Origin: Marinoscillum furvescens DSM 4134
Lineage (GTDB): Bacteria; Bacteroidota; Bacteroidia; Cytophagales; Cyclobacteriaceae
DNA: 58,247 nucleotides
NCBI RefSeq assembly: GCF_003386095.1
Contig: NZ_QREG01000029.1
Coordinates: 1 to 58,247 of the forward strand
Direction of reading: 5' to 3'
Both the position numbers and the translations under genes were made by a program. The notes beneath the pieces were generated by a model that saw only the letters and a program-made list of their open reading frames with translations, was not told where the DNA came from and made no database searches. Numbering within the stretch: position 1 is the stretch's first letter; every line of letters starts with the position of its first letter. Positions 20,101 through 28,620 of this stretch are shown piece by piece.

Positions 20101-20280
20101 ATAATTTCCATCTAGATCAGTAGTTGTGCCCGTCGTTGATCCTTTCAGAACAACATTTACTCCAGGAATTGCGCTATTGTCGTCTGCCGACCGCACAGTT
20201 CCAGAGACTGTCCTTTGCGCCATAGCACAGAATGCCACAGCGAAAGTAAACATGAAACTGAGTAGTAGAATCCTCTTCAT
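17176..20280 (-). CDS. SusC/RagA-family TonB-linked outer membrane transporter (copy 1)
   Basis: A 1034-residue TonB-dependent outer membrane channel that works with SusD. Signal peptide 1-21 (ending AMAQ), a CarboxypepD_reg-like domain (about 22-105; GVNVVLKGSTTGTTTDLDG), a TonB-box-like stretch (LTEVVVTAFG), a plug domain (about 115-240; DIESMSVLKG-like DVESMSVLKG and ALYGQRAANGAI) and a 22-strand barrel ending with the outer membrane signal RSYGFNVRLTF. It leads operon 1 (susC-susD-lipoprotein). The first 45 nt around its start are identical to those of the second susC at 26.4 kb, showing a common origin. Confidence 0.95.
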   Translation of the reverse strand: MKRILLLSFMFTFAVAFCAMAQRTVSGTVRSADDNSAIPGVNVVLKGSTTGTTTDLDGNYRLSVPEEGGVLVFSFIGLTQQEVEIGARSVIDVSMQSDVQQLTEVVVTAFGVEREQKSLGYSVSSVDGEEFVKARETNIANSLAGKVAGVQVTGSSGSVGSSSRVVIRGNSSINGNNQPLYVVDGIPISNSNIASVDRFTGVDYGNRIQDINPDDVESMSVLKGPAATALYGQRAANGAIIITTKKGKKNSKTSVTINSSVRFDDPLRLPDYQNKYGQGSAGKIDSSATANWGPEMLGQSFVNANGNIDRYSPHPDNVENFYGTGKTIINSVALAGGDEKGTFRMSVTKFDQEGFVPNTNYDRLNASFNATRQFDNKFYSSFGANYIRTRNEGRPITGFNDDGAVASVVGFLPRNYSQDSLANYLNADGSPRLFLGLNQNPYWSLNENVYTGEIDRFITFAQVGFKPYDWMDISWKVGADVYSERRQQNTAPGSVADPLGEFWANDLFESNLNSDFFITLNHQFTPDLNVNLLLGHNVYEQYIESNFNRAQELTDPTLFIADNALINSPENAILSRIRLIGAFFDLGASYKDYLFLNVTGRNDWNSTLPENSQSFFYPSVSTSAIVTDMFNLNSEVLNYAKVRASYAEVGNGTDPFQLDFLYFPQTSIFQLFGVDNAYPWNGIPGFGGSGNIPPLALKPERTSSWEIGTELQFFNSRFLLDATYYSSETTDQIVRIDLPGSTGFLTQTLNAGTVTNKGIEVLAEVTPVKAGDFKWVVRGTFAKNVNKLVDLPDNFNFIDINGTRTDPGLRAILNRSLGTLIGSDWRRDDDGNILINPNTGLRLDIDDQEIGNITPDFIAGLGNEVSWKGLSASVLIDWKQGGDIHSQTIQDLRAGGHVKETLDRDGAYIDKGVILLEEDAEGNPTSTKPNDIPITYQQLWGQENDVDSEGVFDGTYVKLREIKVSYSLPSSLLDKTPLGAVQFGFEARNLAILYTKVPHIDPEVSFYGPGNAQGIEAYNLPTTRSYGFNVRLTF

Positions 20281-20284
20281 ATTT
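20240..20284 (-). repeat. 45-nt identical segment shared by both susC starts (copy 1)
   Basis: Positions 20240-20284 match 26442-26486 without a mismatch. The segment covers the last bases of the leader and the first 13-14 codons of each susC gene. Flanking sequence diverges at once upstream, while the coding part stays similar at protein level. Confidence 0.85.
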
Positions 20285-20692
20285 AACTGTTTTAAAATTG
20301 TACATTATGTTTCAGTGTTAAATCTATATTAATTCTCGGATAATCAAACTTTCTTCAACGAACGGCGTATAAGGCTAAAAACACTGTAAATGGAGGGTTT
20401 TACAGGATAAAAAGTTCAAAATGGCCTCTCCTGAGAATTCAATCAAAATAATCCTCTGCCAAAAAGGAATTTCACCAAGCATTTCACTTTTTTTAACAAA
20501 ACGCATTTTTTTGGCATTTTCGATGAAACACACCGTTGGGACGGTGATTTAATGCGCTAATTCCTCGAAACACTTAAAATTTCTTATCTAATGTTAGGTG
20601 ACAAAATCTTAATCTAACCTTAGATGATCTACTCTCCCTACAAACTCAGCCGCCTAGCAGCGTTTTGCAATTTCCTGCAGAGAACAAGGCAT
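20281..20692. other. Non-coding region upstream of susC copy 1
   Basis: No gene is seen here. It holds the presumed control region of operon 1. Two inverted repeats are visible: CTGTAAA (20384-20390) with TTTACAG (20399-20405), and TCTAATGTTAG (20587-20597) with CTAACCTTAGA (20614-20624, one mismatch). No TAnnTTTG promoter was found. Confidence 0.5.
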
Positions 20693-20729
20693 AAAAAAAG
20701 GGTGACTCAACAGAATCACCCTTTTATAT
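20693..20729 (-). terminator. Rho-independent terminator after Sus-type operon 2
   Basis: AAAAGGGTGA (20696-20705) pairs perfectly with TCACCCTTTT (20716-20725), loop of 10 nt. On the minus strand the stem runs into TTTTTTAT. It lies 20 nt after the stop of the 346-residue lipoprotein gene. Confidence 0.88.
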
Positions 20730-20748
20730 TTTAAATATTTACGTTCTA

Positions 20749-21789
20749 TCAATCAGCAGCTTTGATCATGATAGTTTTCTCAACGTAATTAGTTTTCAAT
20801 GAAGCTTCATCATCTCCAGAAACACCATCTAGTGTAATGGTAACCGTTCTATCTGTAGAGAATGCATTATCAGATATAGATAATACAATAGACTTCTCCG
20901 TTTCACCTGCCTCAAAGACAAGCTCCCTTGAAGAGTTGTTTGGAGTAGCATCATTTACACCTATTGCTACCGATACACCATAATCAACAGTCACTTCTGA
21001 GTTGCTAGCATTGCTTAGCATTACCGGGAACTCATATACTCCAGCAGAAGTAATCGTAACGGTAGCAGTATCTATAGATGCCATTTTTGTGTCATCCATA
21101 AAAGTGTACACGATTGTCTGCAGAGTATCTGCTTTCACATATTCCTCAGCTAATTCAGTTTCTGTAATGGCACCAAGCGTGAAGATCAGATCTTCTGAAC
21201 CTACTTCCTCCTCTGGAGTCACTACCACTTTAATTGAGCTAATTGTATCAGCAAAATCCAATGGACTTTCGTAACGCGGTAAAATAAAGTACCTAGAAGG
21301 ATCCATAGACCCACCAATCGTATAAGCAATTTTTCCATCACCGTTGATTCCACCAGGAATATCCAACTCAATTGTGATAGTGTCATTCACTAGCATTTCG
21401 CTGCGTTTTGCTGAATCAGCTGAAAAGCTGATTTCCTTTGAAATCACCTTTATTGCTTTGGAGCCTGCAGCCTCTCCCTCCGATACACTCAAAGTGTAGT
21501 CAGCTGGATCGGTGAACAAAACATCCACATAAGCATCATTTTCAGAGTTTTCAGTGATGGTAGCGCCACTTTCAATAGACCAGCTATAATCTGCATCTGC
21601 TTTATTCATCAACAGATAATACTCCTTTTCATCTCCTACATAAGCTGTAGATGAACCTGAGATGCTGAGCGTCTTGCCAGGTTTGATCGCTACTGAACGT
21701 GCGTCATCCTCTTGACAACTCGTTGCAGTGAAACCCACCACAGCGAGTAAAACTCCTGCCTTTAGGAAATTATATTTATTAAATTTCAT
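20749..21789 (-). CDS. Surface lipoprotein with Calx-beta-like repeat, third gene of Sus-type operon 2
   Basis: A 346-residue lipoprotein: signal with lipobox ATSC (Cys25), then QEDDAR. Three beta-sandwich segments can be told apart: a PKD/Ig-like one (about 40-115; YSWSIESGATITENSEND), a middle one (about 120-235) and a C-terminal Calx-beta-like one (about 240-340; VDYGVSVAIGV, LVFEAGETEKSIVLSI, RTVTITLDGVSG). It follows susD by 29 nt. It occupies the same place as the 314-residue lipoprotein in operon 1 and shares the Calx-beta style but little obvious identity, so the pair may set ligand specificity. Confidence 0.75.
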   Translation of the reverse strand: MKFNKYNFLKAGVLLAVVGFTATSCQEDDARSVAIKPGKTLSISGSSTAYVGDEKEYYLLMNKADADYSWSIESGATITENSENDAYVDVLFTDPADYTLSVSEGEAAGSKAIKVISKEISFSADSAKRSEMLVNDTITIELDIPGGINGDGKIAYTIGGSMDPSRYFILPRYESPLDFADTISSIKVVVTPEEEVGSEDLIFTLGAITETELAEEYVKADTLQTIVYTFMDDTKMASIDTATVTITSAGVYEFPVMLSNASNSEVTVDYGVSVAIGVNDATPNNSSRELVFEAGETEKSIVLSISDNAFSTDRTVTITLDGVSGDDEASLKTNYVEKTIMIKAAD

Positions 21790-21818
21790 ATGTCAGTTTC
21801 TTTAATTTAAGGTTAAAA

Positions 21819-23273
21819 TCAGTTTACGTCCCACCAGAGTAAAGTGGTCATATCCCCTGGATCAACTGCTTCTAAGTTTTCACTGTTAGCTTCCGCTTCA
21901 GAAGCAGGGTAAAATGCACGCACAGGGATTCTGTCTACACCAGAAACAGCGTTAGCAGAAATCACCAAAGACGGCTCATCTAACCTTCTCCACTCAGACC
22001 ATGCTTCCAGGCCTTGAGTATAAAGTGCAACCCACTTTTCGTATCCAATTGATTCTTCCCAATTGGCAGCATCGTAAGGATTAGCGGTAGTGTAAGCAGT
22101 TGCTTCCGCTTCCGTTCCGCCCCAATCCTTGATAGAAGCCTCTACTGCATTGTTGAATGCATCGGCAGCACTACCGGAGATAAAGCCTCTTTCGATTGCT
22201 TCAGCTCTGAAGAACTCTACTTCGGCATAAGTCAACAACTTAGCTGGAGCTGTTGCTTCGAGAATAGAACCATGAGGTCTAGAAGATACAGGCTTCAATT
22301 GGAATGCGTCAGCATCTGTAAGTCCGTAAGGCAACCCTACGATCTCACCATTAAAGTTTGGTGCAGCATAATCATCCAAACGTGGATCATTACGATCTTC
22401 CATATCGCTAACCATTACGTCAGTAATACAGAAGTCATCACGGTTATTCACCACTTTGTCCACGTAGAAAGGATTCGCGATACGCTGATCAGCATCAAAC
22501 TGGAACAATGCATTTTCGTCATTAGATGAAATTACTCCTAAGGTAGAGCTAAATGCCTGACTCACAGCAGTGCCAGCAGTACCAGAATCTACATCTGCCA
22601 TTCTCATGCCTAGACGTACTTTAAGAGAGTTAGCGAGCTTACCCCACATAGCCATATCACCACCATAGATGATGTCACCAGCGCCGAAACCAGCAGCTGT
22701 AGGCGTAATGTTCGCGATCGCATCATTCAGCTCAGAAAGCATTCCTGCATATACAGCAGATTGTAAATCGTAAGCTGGGTTTGGAAACTCCTCAGGGTTG
22801 AATGCCTCAGTATAAGGAATATCACCCCAAATGTCAGTAACTGTCTGGAAAGCTAGCACTTTGAAAATTGCGATCTGCGCTAGTCTGTTGTTCTTCACAG
22901 CTTCAGAAAGTGACTCATTTTCCTCTGTAAGCTGCTTTGCAACTACCAGATCAATGATACCTCCAGGACTAGCATTAGTCCCTGAGTAAAATGACTGCCA
23001 TGGAGTACTAAAAGACGAAGGTGTCTGATTGTACCTTGAGTCTTCGGCATATTCGTTTTGTGCAAAGTGCTGCACCATCAACATACCGAACTCAAAGTTC
23101 ATCGCACGCCCCCAAATCTCATCTGCAATTGAAAATTGAGCCTGAGTAAACAGGTTCTCAGCAGGGATTTCAGTAGGCTCGTTAGGATCAGTATTGATCT
23201 CATCGAAGTTGTCTGTACATGCGAATACTGTCATCGCAAGCACAAGAGCAATTAGTCTATTTATATTCTTCAT
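21819..23273 (-). CDS. SusD/RagB-family outer membrane lipoprotein (copy 2)
   Basis: A 484-residue surface lipoprotein partner of SusC copy 2. Lipobox VFAC (Cys19) is followed by TDNFDEINTDPNEPTEIP, the same signature as copy 1. Helical segments include IAIFKVLAFQTVTDIWGDIPYTE and WGKLANSLKVRLGMRMADVD. The C-terminal WVALYTQGLEAWSEWRRLDEP matches copy 1's family motif. It begins 17 nt after susC, the same spacing as in operon 1, which supports duplication of the whole unit. Confidence 0.93.
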   Translation of the reverse strand: MKNINRLIALVLAMTVFACTDNFDEINTDPNEPTEIPAENLFTQAQFSIADEIWGRAMNFEFGMLMVQHFAQNEYAEDSRYNQTPSSFSTPWQSFYSGTNASPGGIIDLVVAKQLTEENESLSEAVKNNRLAQIAIFKVLAFQTVTDIWGDIPYTEAFNPEEFPNPAYDLQSAVYAGMLSELNDAIANITPTAAGFGAGDIIYGGDMAMWGKLANSLKVRLGMRMADVDSGTAGTAVSQAFSSTLGVISSNDENALFQFDADQRIANPFYVDKVVNNRDDFCITDVMVSDMEDRNDPRLDDYAAPNFNGEIVGLPYGLTDADAFQLKPVSSRPHGSILEATAPAKLLTYAEVEFFRAEAIERGFISGSAADAFNNAVEASIKDWGGTEAEATAYTTANPYDAANWEESIGYEKWVALYTQGLEAWSEWRRLDEPSLVISANAVSGVDRIPVRAFYPASEAEANSENLEAVDPGDMTTLLWWDVN

Positions 23274-23290
23274 TTTGAATCAAGTTTAGA

Positions 23291-26200
23291 TTAAAGTTTG
23301 AAGCTTACGTTGAATCCAATTGATCTGGTAGAAGGTACCTGAGCATTTTCCAGTCCCTGGATGTTGCCTGTACCTGTCACCACCTGAGGATCCAGGAATG
23401 GAAGCTCGCTATAGAGGATCATTAAGTTTCTACCAAGAAGTGAAACATTGATATCTCTGATAGGGAAGTCTCCAAGAAGTCGATTAGGCAATGTGTAACC
23501 CAATCTCATTTCTCTAAGCTTAACAAAACTTGCATCGTATACATTAGGAGCAGCTACTCTCCAGATAGTTTGGTAGTAAACCTGAGGGTTTACCGCTACA
23601 GTGTTTTCACCACCTTCTTCAGTCACTCCGTCGATGATCATACCTTCTTCACGGATGTTACCTTCGGCAGTTTTAGGAAGCATACCTGAGTAAGCCGCCC
23701 ACTGAAGTGAAGTAGAGTGAATTGATCCACCTTTTTGGAAATCAACCAATGCGCTCAAGCTTACACCCTTATAATTGAAGGTGTTTCTCAAACCACCTGT
23801 AAAATCTGCAATAGCAGAACCGAGGTATTTTCTGTTAGCTTCAATCAATGGCATTCCATCAGATCCTACGATGATTCTTCCATCTTCATTTCTCTGGAAG
23901 TCCTGACCGTAGATTGCCATGTATGGATCTCCTTTTTGCAGACGAACGTCAGCCGCCCAGGTGCTACCCATGATGATGTTGTTTACTCCATCAGCAAGCT
24001 CTACTACTTCGTTGTTATACGTAGCGAAGTTCAAGTTTACATCCCAAGAGAAATCTCCTGTTTGTACTGGTGTACCTCTCAGCATTACTTCAAAACCACT
24101 GTTTTTCATAGAACCAGCGTTCACAATACGTGAAGTAAAACCAGTAGTAGAAGATGAAGCTACCGCAAAAATTTGCTCAGTAGTCGTTCTGTCGTAGTAT
24201 GCTACTTCAAACCCTACTCTGTTTTGGAAGAAGTTCATTTCCAATCCTACCTCGAATTCATCAGTAAACTCAGGCTTCAAGTTTGGATTGTTACGAGCAT
24301 TAGGAACTGTATAGCGAGGGCTGCTACCAAAGTTTGGCTGTAAAGGCTCGAAAGTATTTGTCAATGAATATGGATCTGCATCGTTACCAGCTCTACCATA
24401 TCCTACACGCAACTTACCAAATGAAAGTACATCATTGTTTTGCAATGCTTCCAACTCAGTGAATACAAAACTTGAAGTGATTGACGGATACCAGTAGTTG
24501 TTGTTATCCTCAGGCAACGTAGAAGACCAGTCACCACGTACAGTCAGGTCAACAAACACCGTAGAGTAGAAGCCAAATGAAGCACTACCAAACACACTAT
24601 TGATAGATTTTCTTGTGGTCTCAGTAGTCAATGTTGGGTTTCCTATACCATTACTTAGGTTGAAGAACCCATCAAGAGCAAGACCTCCGTTTACACTACC
24701 CAGGATGTACTCTCTTTCCTGAGACATCAAGTTACCTCCAATAAGGGCATTCAAGGAGAATGCAGGGCTAAACTGCTTGTTGTACATGATTTTACCCTCG
24801 AAGTTAGACTCCCTGAAGGTACGAGTACGTTCAGTGTAATCAGACTGATCTACACCACCATTTTCGATTCCTTCGTATGCACGGAAAGTAAACCCGTCAG
24901 TCATCGCACGACCAGAGATTGTCAGACCGTCCATTAACTCATAGTTTAATGCAACATTACCGAAGAAACGATCTCTTGTATCTTCTTGCAAGAACTTGTG
25001 ACGTACCCAGTACGGGTTATCAAAGAAGTAAGGGAAAGGATTCCAGGACTTCAATGAACCATCCTCGTTTTGAGTGATACCAGTAGGGTTCCAGGTGTAG
25101 TGTGTACCATCTTCCCACTCGTAGTTTTGCATACGATCCAAATCCAGTTGTGTTTGCCACCACTGCGTGAAACCTTGCATAGGGTTTCTGTTGCTATAAC
25201 CTGTAGCAGTTCTTCCTAAAGCTGACTGCTTTACAAGACTACCAGCAGCTGTTACAGTTAGTTTATCTGAAAGGTTGTAACGAGCATTGATGCTAAAAGT
25301 ATTTCTGTCCAAACCTGAGTTTGGAAGAATTCCGCTCTGATCAAGGTTTGTATAACTCAAACGGAAAGAACCCTGATCGTTTCCGCCACTAAGTGCTACT
25401 GAGTTTTGTAGTGTAACACCAGTTTCGAAGAATTCTTGATAACCGTTTTCCGGTGCAGACCAAGGTCTTGTTTCGCCATAGTTAGCAGAATTTGGATCCC
25501 AAGAATCCCAGTGTCTAACCGGCTGACCTTCGTATTTAGGTCCCCAGGCCCCATCTTTAGAATATACTGGCGCGTAGTAAGTGGTTCCGTTTTCAGTAAA
25601 CTCGGTAAAACCAGAAGGGGTAGAAAGTGTAGCACCTCCACCGTATTTCTGCTGATGCTCGATCATGTTTACTGCCTTCTCAAACGTAACACTTGAGCTT
25701 ACATCTACACCGATCCCTTTTTTCTTGGCACCAGATTTTGTAGTAATCAAAATCACACCGTTTGCACCACGTGTACCATAAAGAGCTGTAGCTGCCGCAC
25801 CTTTTAGTACTGACATAGACTCTATGTCCTGTGGGTTGATGTCGGATGCAGCGTTACCATAATCATAAGCGCCACTACCAAACCCACTCTGTTGTGCGTT
25901 AGTTGCATAGTTGTCATTGTTTATAGGCATACCATCTACCACAAAAAGTGGCTGGTTTTCGCCAAGGAATGAGTTTGAGCCACGAACAGTGATACGAGAC
26001 GAACCGCCAAGCGCTCCGCTAGTACCTTGAATCTGAACACCAGCAATCTCACCTTGAAGGGCGTTGATTACGTTTGGCTCAGCTGCTTTGGCCACATTTT
26101 CAGCATCTACAGACTGCACAGAGTAACCTAGTGCTTTTTTGTCACGAGATACACCAAGCGCTGTAACTACAACTTCTGTAAGTTGCTTCACATCGCTTTC

Positions 26201-26482
26201 CATTTCCACATCGATCACTGACCTGGAGCCAATTTCGACTTCCTGTGCTGCCATACCTATAAAGGAGAACACAAGTATACCGCCATCTTCAGGAACACTT
26301 ATACGATAGGTTCCGTCAATGTCAGACGTAGTACCGGTACTTGTGCCTTTCAGCACAACGTTCACACCGGGAATCGGCTCACCGCCTGCTTCGGTGATTT
26401 GTCCAGTCACTGTTCTTTGCGCCATTGCATTGAATGCAAAGGCGAAAGTAAACATGAAACTGAGTAGTAGAATCCTCTTCAT
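23291..26482 (-). CDS. SusC/RagA-family TonB-linked outer membrane transporter (copy 2)
   Basis: A 1063-residue TonB-dependent transporter with the same layout as copy 1: signal peptide 1-21 (AMAQ), CarboxypepD_reg-like domain (GVNVVLKGTSTGTTSDIDG), TonB-box-like LTEVVVTALG, plug (DIESMSVLKGAAATALYG) and barrel ending RSIGFNVSFKL. Residue identity to copy 1 is high in the first 130 residues and falls in the barrel loops, the part that contacts substrate. It heads operon 2. Nothing in the 248 nt upstream (AT-rich, no TAnnTTTG match) looks like a standard promoter. Confidence 0.95.
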   Translation of the reverse strand: MKRILLLSFMFTFAFAFNAMAQRTVTGQITEAGGEPIPGVNVVLKGTSTGTTSDIDGTYRISVPEDGGILVFSFIGMAAQEVEIGSRSVIDVEMESDVKQLTEVVVTALGVSRDKKALGYSVQSVDAENVAKAAEPNVINALQGEIAGVQIQGTSGALGGSSRITVRGSNSFLGENQPLFVVDGMPINNDNYATNAQQSGFGSGAYDYGNAASDINPQDIESMSVLKGAAATALYGTRGANGVILITTKSGAKKKGIGVDVSSSVTFEKAVNMIEHQQKYGGGATLSTPSGFTEFTENGTTYYAPVYSKDGAWGPKYEGQPVRHWDSWDPNSANYGETRPWSAPENGYQEFFETGVTLQNSVALSGGNDQGSFRLSYTNLDQSGILPNSGLDRNTFSINARYNLSDKLTVTAAGSLVKQSALGRTATGYSNRNPMQGFTQWWQTQLDLDRMQNYEWEDGTHYTWNPTGITQNEDGSLKSWNPFPYFFDNPYWVRHKFLQEDTRDRFFGNVALNYELMDGLTISGRAMTDGFTFRAYEGIENGGVDQSDYTERTRTFRESNFEGKIMYNKQFSPAFSLNALIGGNLMSQEREYILGSVNGGLALDGFFNLSNGIGNPTLTTETTRKSINSVFGSASFGFYSTVFVDLTVRGDWSSTLPEDNNNYWYPSITSSFVFTELEALQNNDVLSFGKLRVGYGRAGNDADPYSLTNTFEPLQPNFGSSPRYTVPNARNNPNLKPEFTDEFEVGLEMNFFQNRVGFEVAYYDRTTTEQIFAVASSSTTGFTSRIVNAGSMKNSGFEVMLRGTPVQTGDFSWDVNLNFATYNNEVVELADGVNNIIMGSTWAADVRLQKGDPYMAIYGQDFQRNEDGRIIVGSDGMPLIEANRKYLGSAIADFTGGLRNTFNYKGVSLSALVDFQKGGSIHSTSLQWAAYSGMLPKTAEGNIREEGMIIDGVTEEGGENTVAVNPQVYYQTIWRVAAPNVYDASFVKLREMRLGYTLPNRLLGDFPIRDINVSLLGRNLMILYSELPFLDPQVVTGTGNIQGLENAQVPSTRSIGFNVSFKL

Positions 26483-26486
26483 ATTT
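26442..26486 (-). repeat. 45-nt identical segment shared by both susC starts (copy 2)
   Basis: Identical to 20240-20284. See the entry for copy 1. Confidence 0.85.
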
Positions 26487-26730
26487 TACTTTTTTAAATG
26501 AAACATTAATTTATTGCAATTAAAATTATACGTTTTTTCCACTAATTGAAAACAGTAGCAGCAGAATATAATTTCGACCAAACAGTAGGATTTCACGGCC
26601 AAAATGAAGTTTTGCACTATAAATTGAGGGGAATTATAGACCAGCAGGCCCTCTCACAAAATAAAAATTTACAATTGTACTATTTACAGAATATTAATTC
26701 TGAGTAGAAAAAAATAAAAAAAGTGAATTT

Positions 26731-28620
26731 CTAGTGATTTGGAACAAAAATCACCTTAAAAGTGATCCGTCTATTCTTACTTCTACCTTCGGGTGTTGTA
26801 TTGGCTGCTATTGGCTGAGTACTTCCGTACCCTTTATAACTCATTCGTTTGGCATCTATCCCATTTTCACTTAAAAACTGATAGACTGAATGAGCGCGTT
26901 TTGTCGACAGTGTCTGGTTGTATGCCTCACCTCCCTGATTATCCGTATGCCCTTGGATCTCAAATTCAATTGCGGGGTTTTCATTTAAATATGCCACAAT
27001 CTCCAAAAGCTCTGCTCTAGATCGTGGGTCTAATCTATAGTCATCCACACCGAAATATATGTTTTCGAGCGTGAGCTGATCACCAGTAGCTATCGGCGAC
27101 AATAGGATGTTTAGTGTATCAGGTGTTAGCGCTTGACCCTCTGATGTTTCAAATCGAAAATCCTCAAACAAGTATCCCTTTTTTTTCACGAATACACCGT
27201 AGGTCTGCCCTTGCGTCAGTACCAGAAAGTATTTGCCATTTACGGAATCCGAACGAACGTGGTATATATCGGAAGAATCCATCAAATTAATCATCCTGAG
27301 GTCTGCTCCTATTGGCGCTTTCGTTTTGGCATCCATCACCTTACCGGTGACGTATTTGGATTTATCTGCCACCAACGTATCCACCAATGGGTAGCGCACC
27401 AGTAGGCTGCGCTTGACTCCTTGTTTGCTTATGGTCTCTTTGGCAAAATACGCCATAGAGCCTGAGGCATTCAAAAACATGGAGATTTCATCATGATGGG
27501 TATTTACCGGAAAGCCCAGATTTACAGGTGTACTCCAAATGCCTGACTGCTTTTGCGACAGCAATAGATCAAAACCACCCATGCCTACATGTCCTTCAGA
27601 TGAAAAGATTAGTGAACGTCCATTTGCATGAATAAACGGGGTGGTTTCATCATATACCGTGTTTACTGGTTTTCCCAAATTTTGGGCTTCCTGCCACTCA
27701 TCTCCCACCTTTCGGGATGTCCAAATATCTCGTTTACCAATCCCTCCTGGCCTATTTGAAGCAAAATACAAAGTCCGCCCATCAGCGCTCAATGCCGGCT
27801 GAGACTCCCAATACCTGGAATTCACTCCGGGGCCCAGGTTTTGTGGCACTGACCAATAATTACCTGTTTTATAAGAAACATACAGGTCGCAGCTTCCATA
27901 GGACTTCCTGCCTTCGCAAGCTGTAAATATCAGTGTTCGCCCATCTGCAGATATGGAGCAAGCACCTTCATTAAACTCCGTGTTGATATTGGGTGAAATA
28001 GACTGTGGGGGAATCCACTGCCCACCTATCCGGGAGCTAACCACAATATCCTCATCCGAATAGGGCCTGTCGGAATCTCGTTTGGTAAACAGCAGCGTAT
28101 TTTCGTCTACGGTTAGGACAGGAAAATACTGCAACTGAAAAGCGTTGAGTGCATCGGGCAATTGTTCAAGGACAATATCCTCCTGAAACTTTATAGCATT
28201 TACGGCAAATGAAATACTATTCACCAATAGTGAATCCGGGCTTTTTACATGCTTAATGGCTGACAGTGCCTGCTGGTATCTCCCAGCCTTGAAGTTCATC
28301 CCGGCGATTCGCACCCACAGCTTTTCACTCACTTTCTCAGGAGCTACCTCCACCAATCTGTTATAATAGCTCAATGCTGAATCTTGTTCCTGATATACAC
28401 TAAATATAGTGGCCATCCTTAGGTGGGCCTTCCAGTAAGTGGGATCGGTTTCTATGGCTTTGCGCAAAAGGCTCTTAGCTTCTTCAAACTGCCTCAGCCT
28501 GATGGCCTCTTCTGCTTTGGTGGTACTCTTCACAGCTCGTTTGCTATACTCCTGAGAGAAGGCATTATATGGCAAAAAAGCCAAAAGCAACATTATGAGT
28601 CCTGTGAATGCCTGGTTCAT
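26731..28620 (-). CDS. PorE-like protein: TPR, PD40 propeller, CarboxypepD_reg, OmpA C-terminal domain
   Basis: A 629-residue exported protein from the ATG at 28618-28620. Signal peptide 1-23 (ending AFSQ), TPR-like helices (about 25-130; EEAKSLLRKAIETDPTYWKA), PD40/WD40-like repeats (about 175-400; ACSISADGRTLIF, PALSADGRTLYFASNRPGG, PFIHANGRSLIFSS), a CarboxypepD_reg-like strand domain (about 425-500) and an OmpA-type peptidoglycan-binding domain (about 520-629; FEIQGHTDNQGG, NQTLSTKRA, GRSKNRRI). This order equals that of PorE of Porphyromonas gingivalis, a T9SS component that anchors to peptidoglycan. It has no lipobox, unlike PorE. Its ATG overlaps the queE stop by one base. The T9SS role is inferred from architecture. 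Confidence 0.85.
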   Translation of the reverse strand: MNQAFTGLIMLLLAFLPYNAFSQEYSKRAVKSTTKAEEAIRLRQFEEAKSLLRKAIETDPTYWKAHLRMATIFSVYQEQDSALSYYNRLVEVAPEKVSEKLWVRIAGMNFKAGRYQQALSAIKHVKSPDSLLVNSISFAVNAIKFQEDIVLEQLPDALNAFQLQYFPVLTVDENTLLFTKRDSDRPYSDEDIVVSSRIGGQWIPPQSISPNINTEFNEGACSISADGRTLIFTACEGRKSYGSCDLYVSYKTGNYWSVPQNLGPGVNSRYWESQPALSADGRTLYFASNRPGGIGKRDIWTSRKVGDEWQEAQNLGKPVNTVYDETTPFIHANGRSLIFSSEGHVGMGGFDLLLSQKQSGIWSTPVNLGFPVNTHHDEISMFLNASGSMAYFAKETISKQGVKRSLLVRYPLVDTLVADKSKYVTGKVMDAKTKAPIGADLRMINLMDSSDIYHVRSDSVNGKYFLVLTQGQTYGVFVKKKGYLFEDFRFETSEGQALTPDTLNILLSPIATGDQLTLENIYFGVDDYRLDPRSRAELLEIVAYLNENPAIEFEIQGHTDNQGGEAYNQTLSTKRAHSVYQFLSENGIDAKRMSYKGYGSTQPIAANTTPEGRSKNRRITFKVIFVPNH

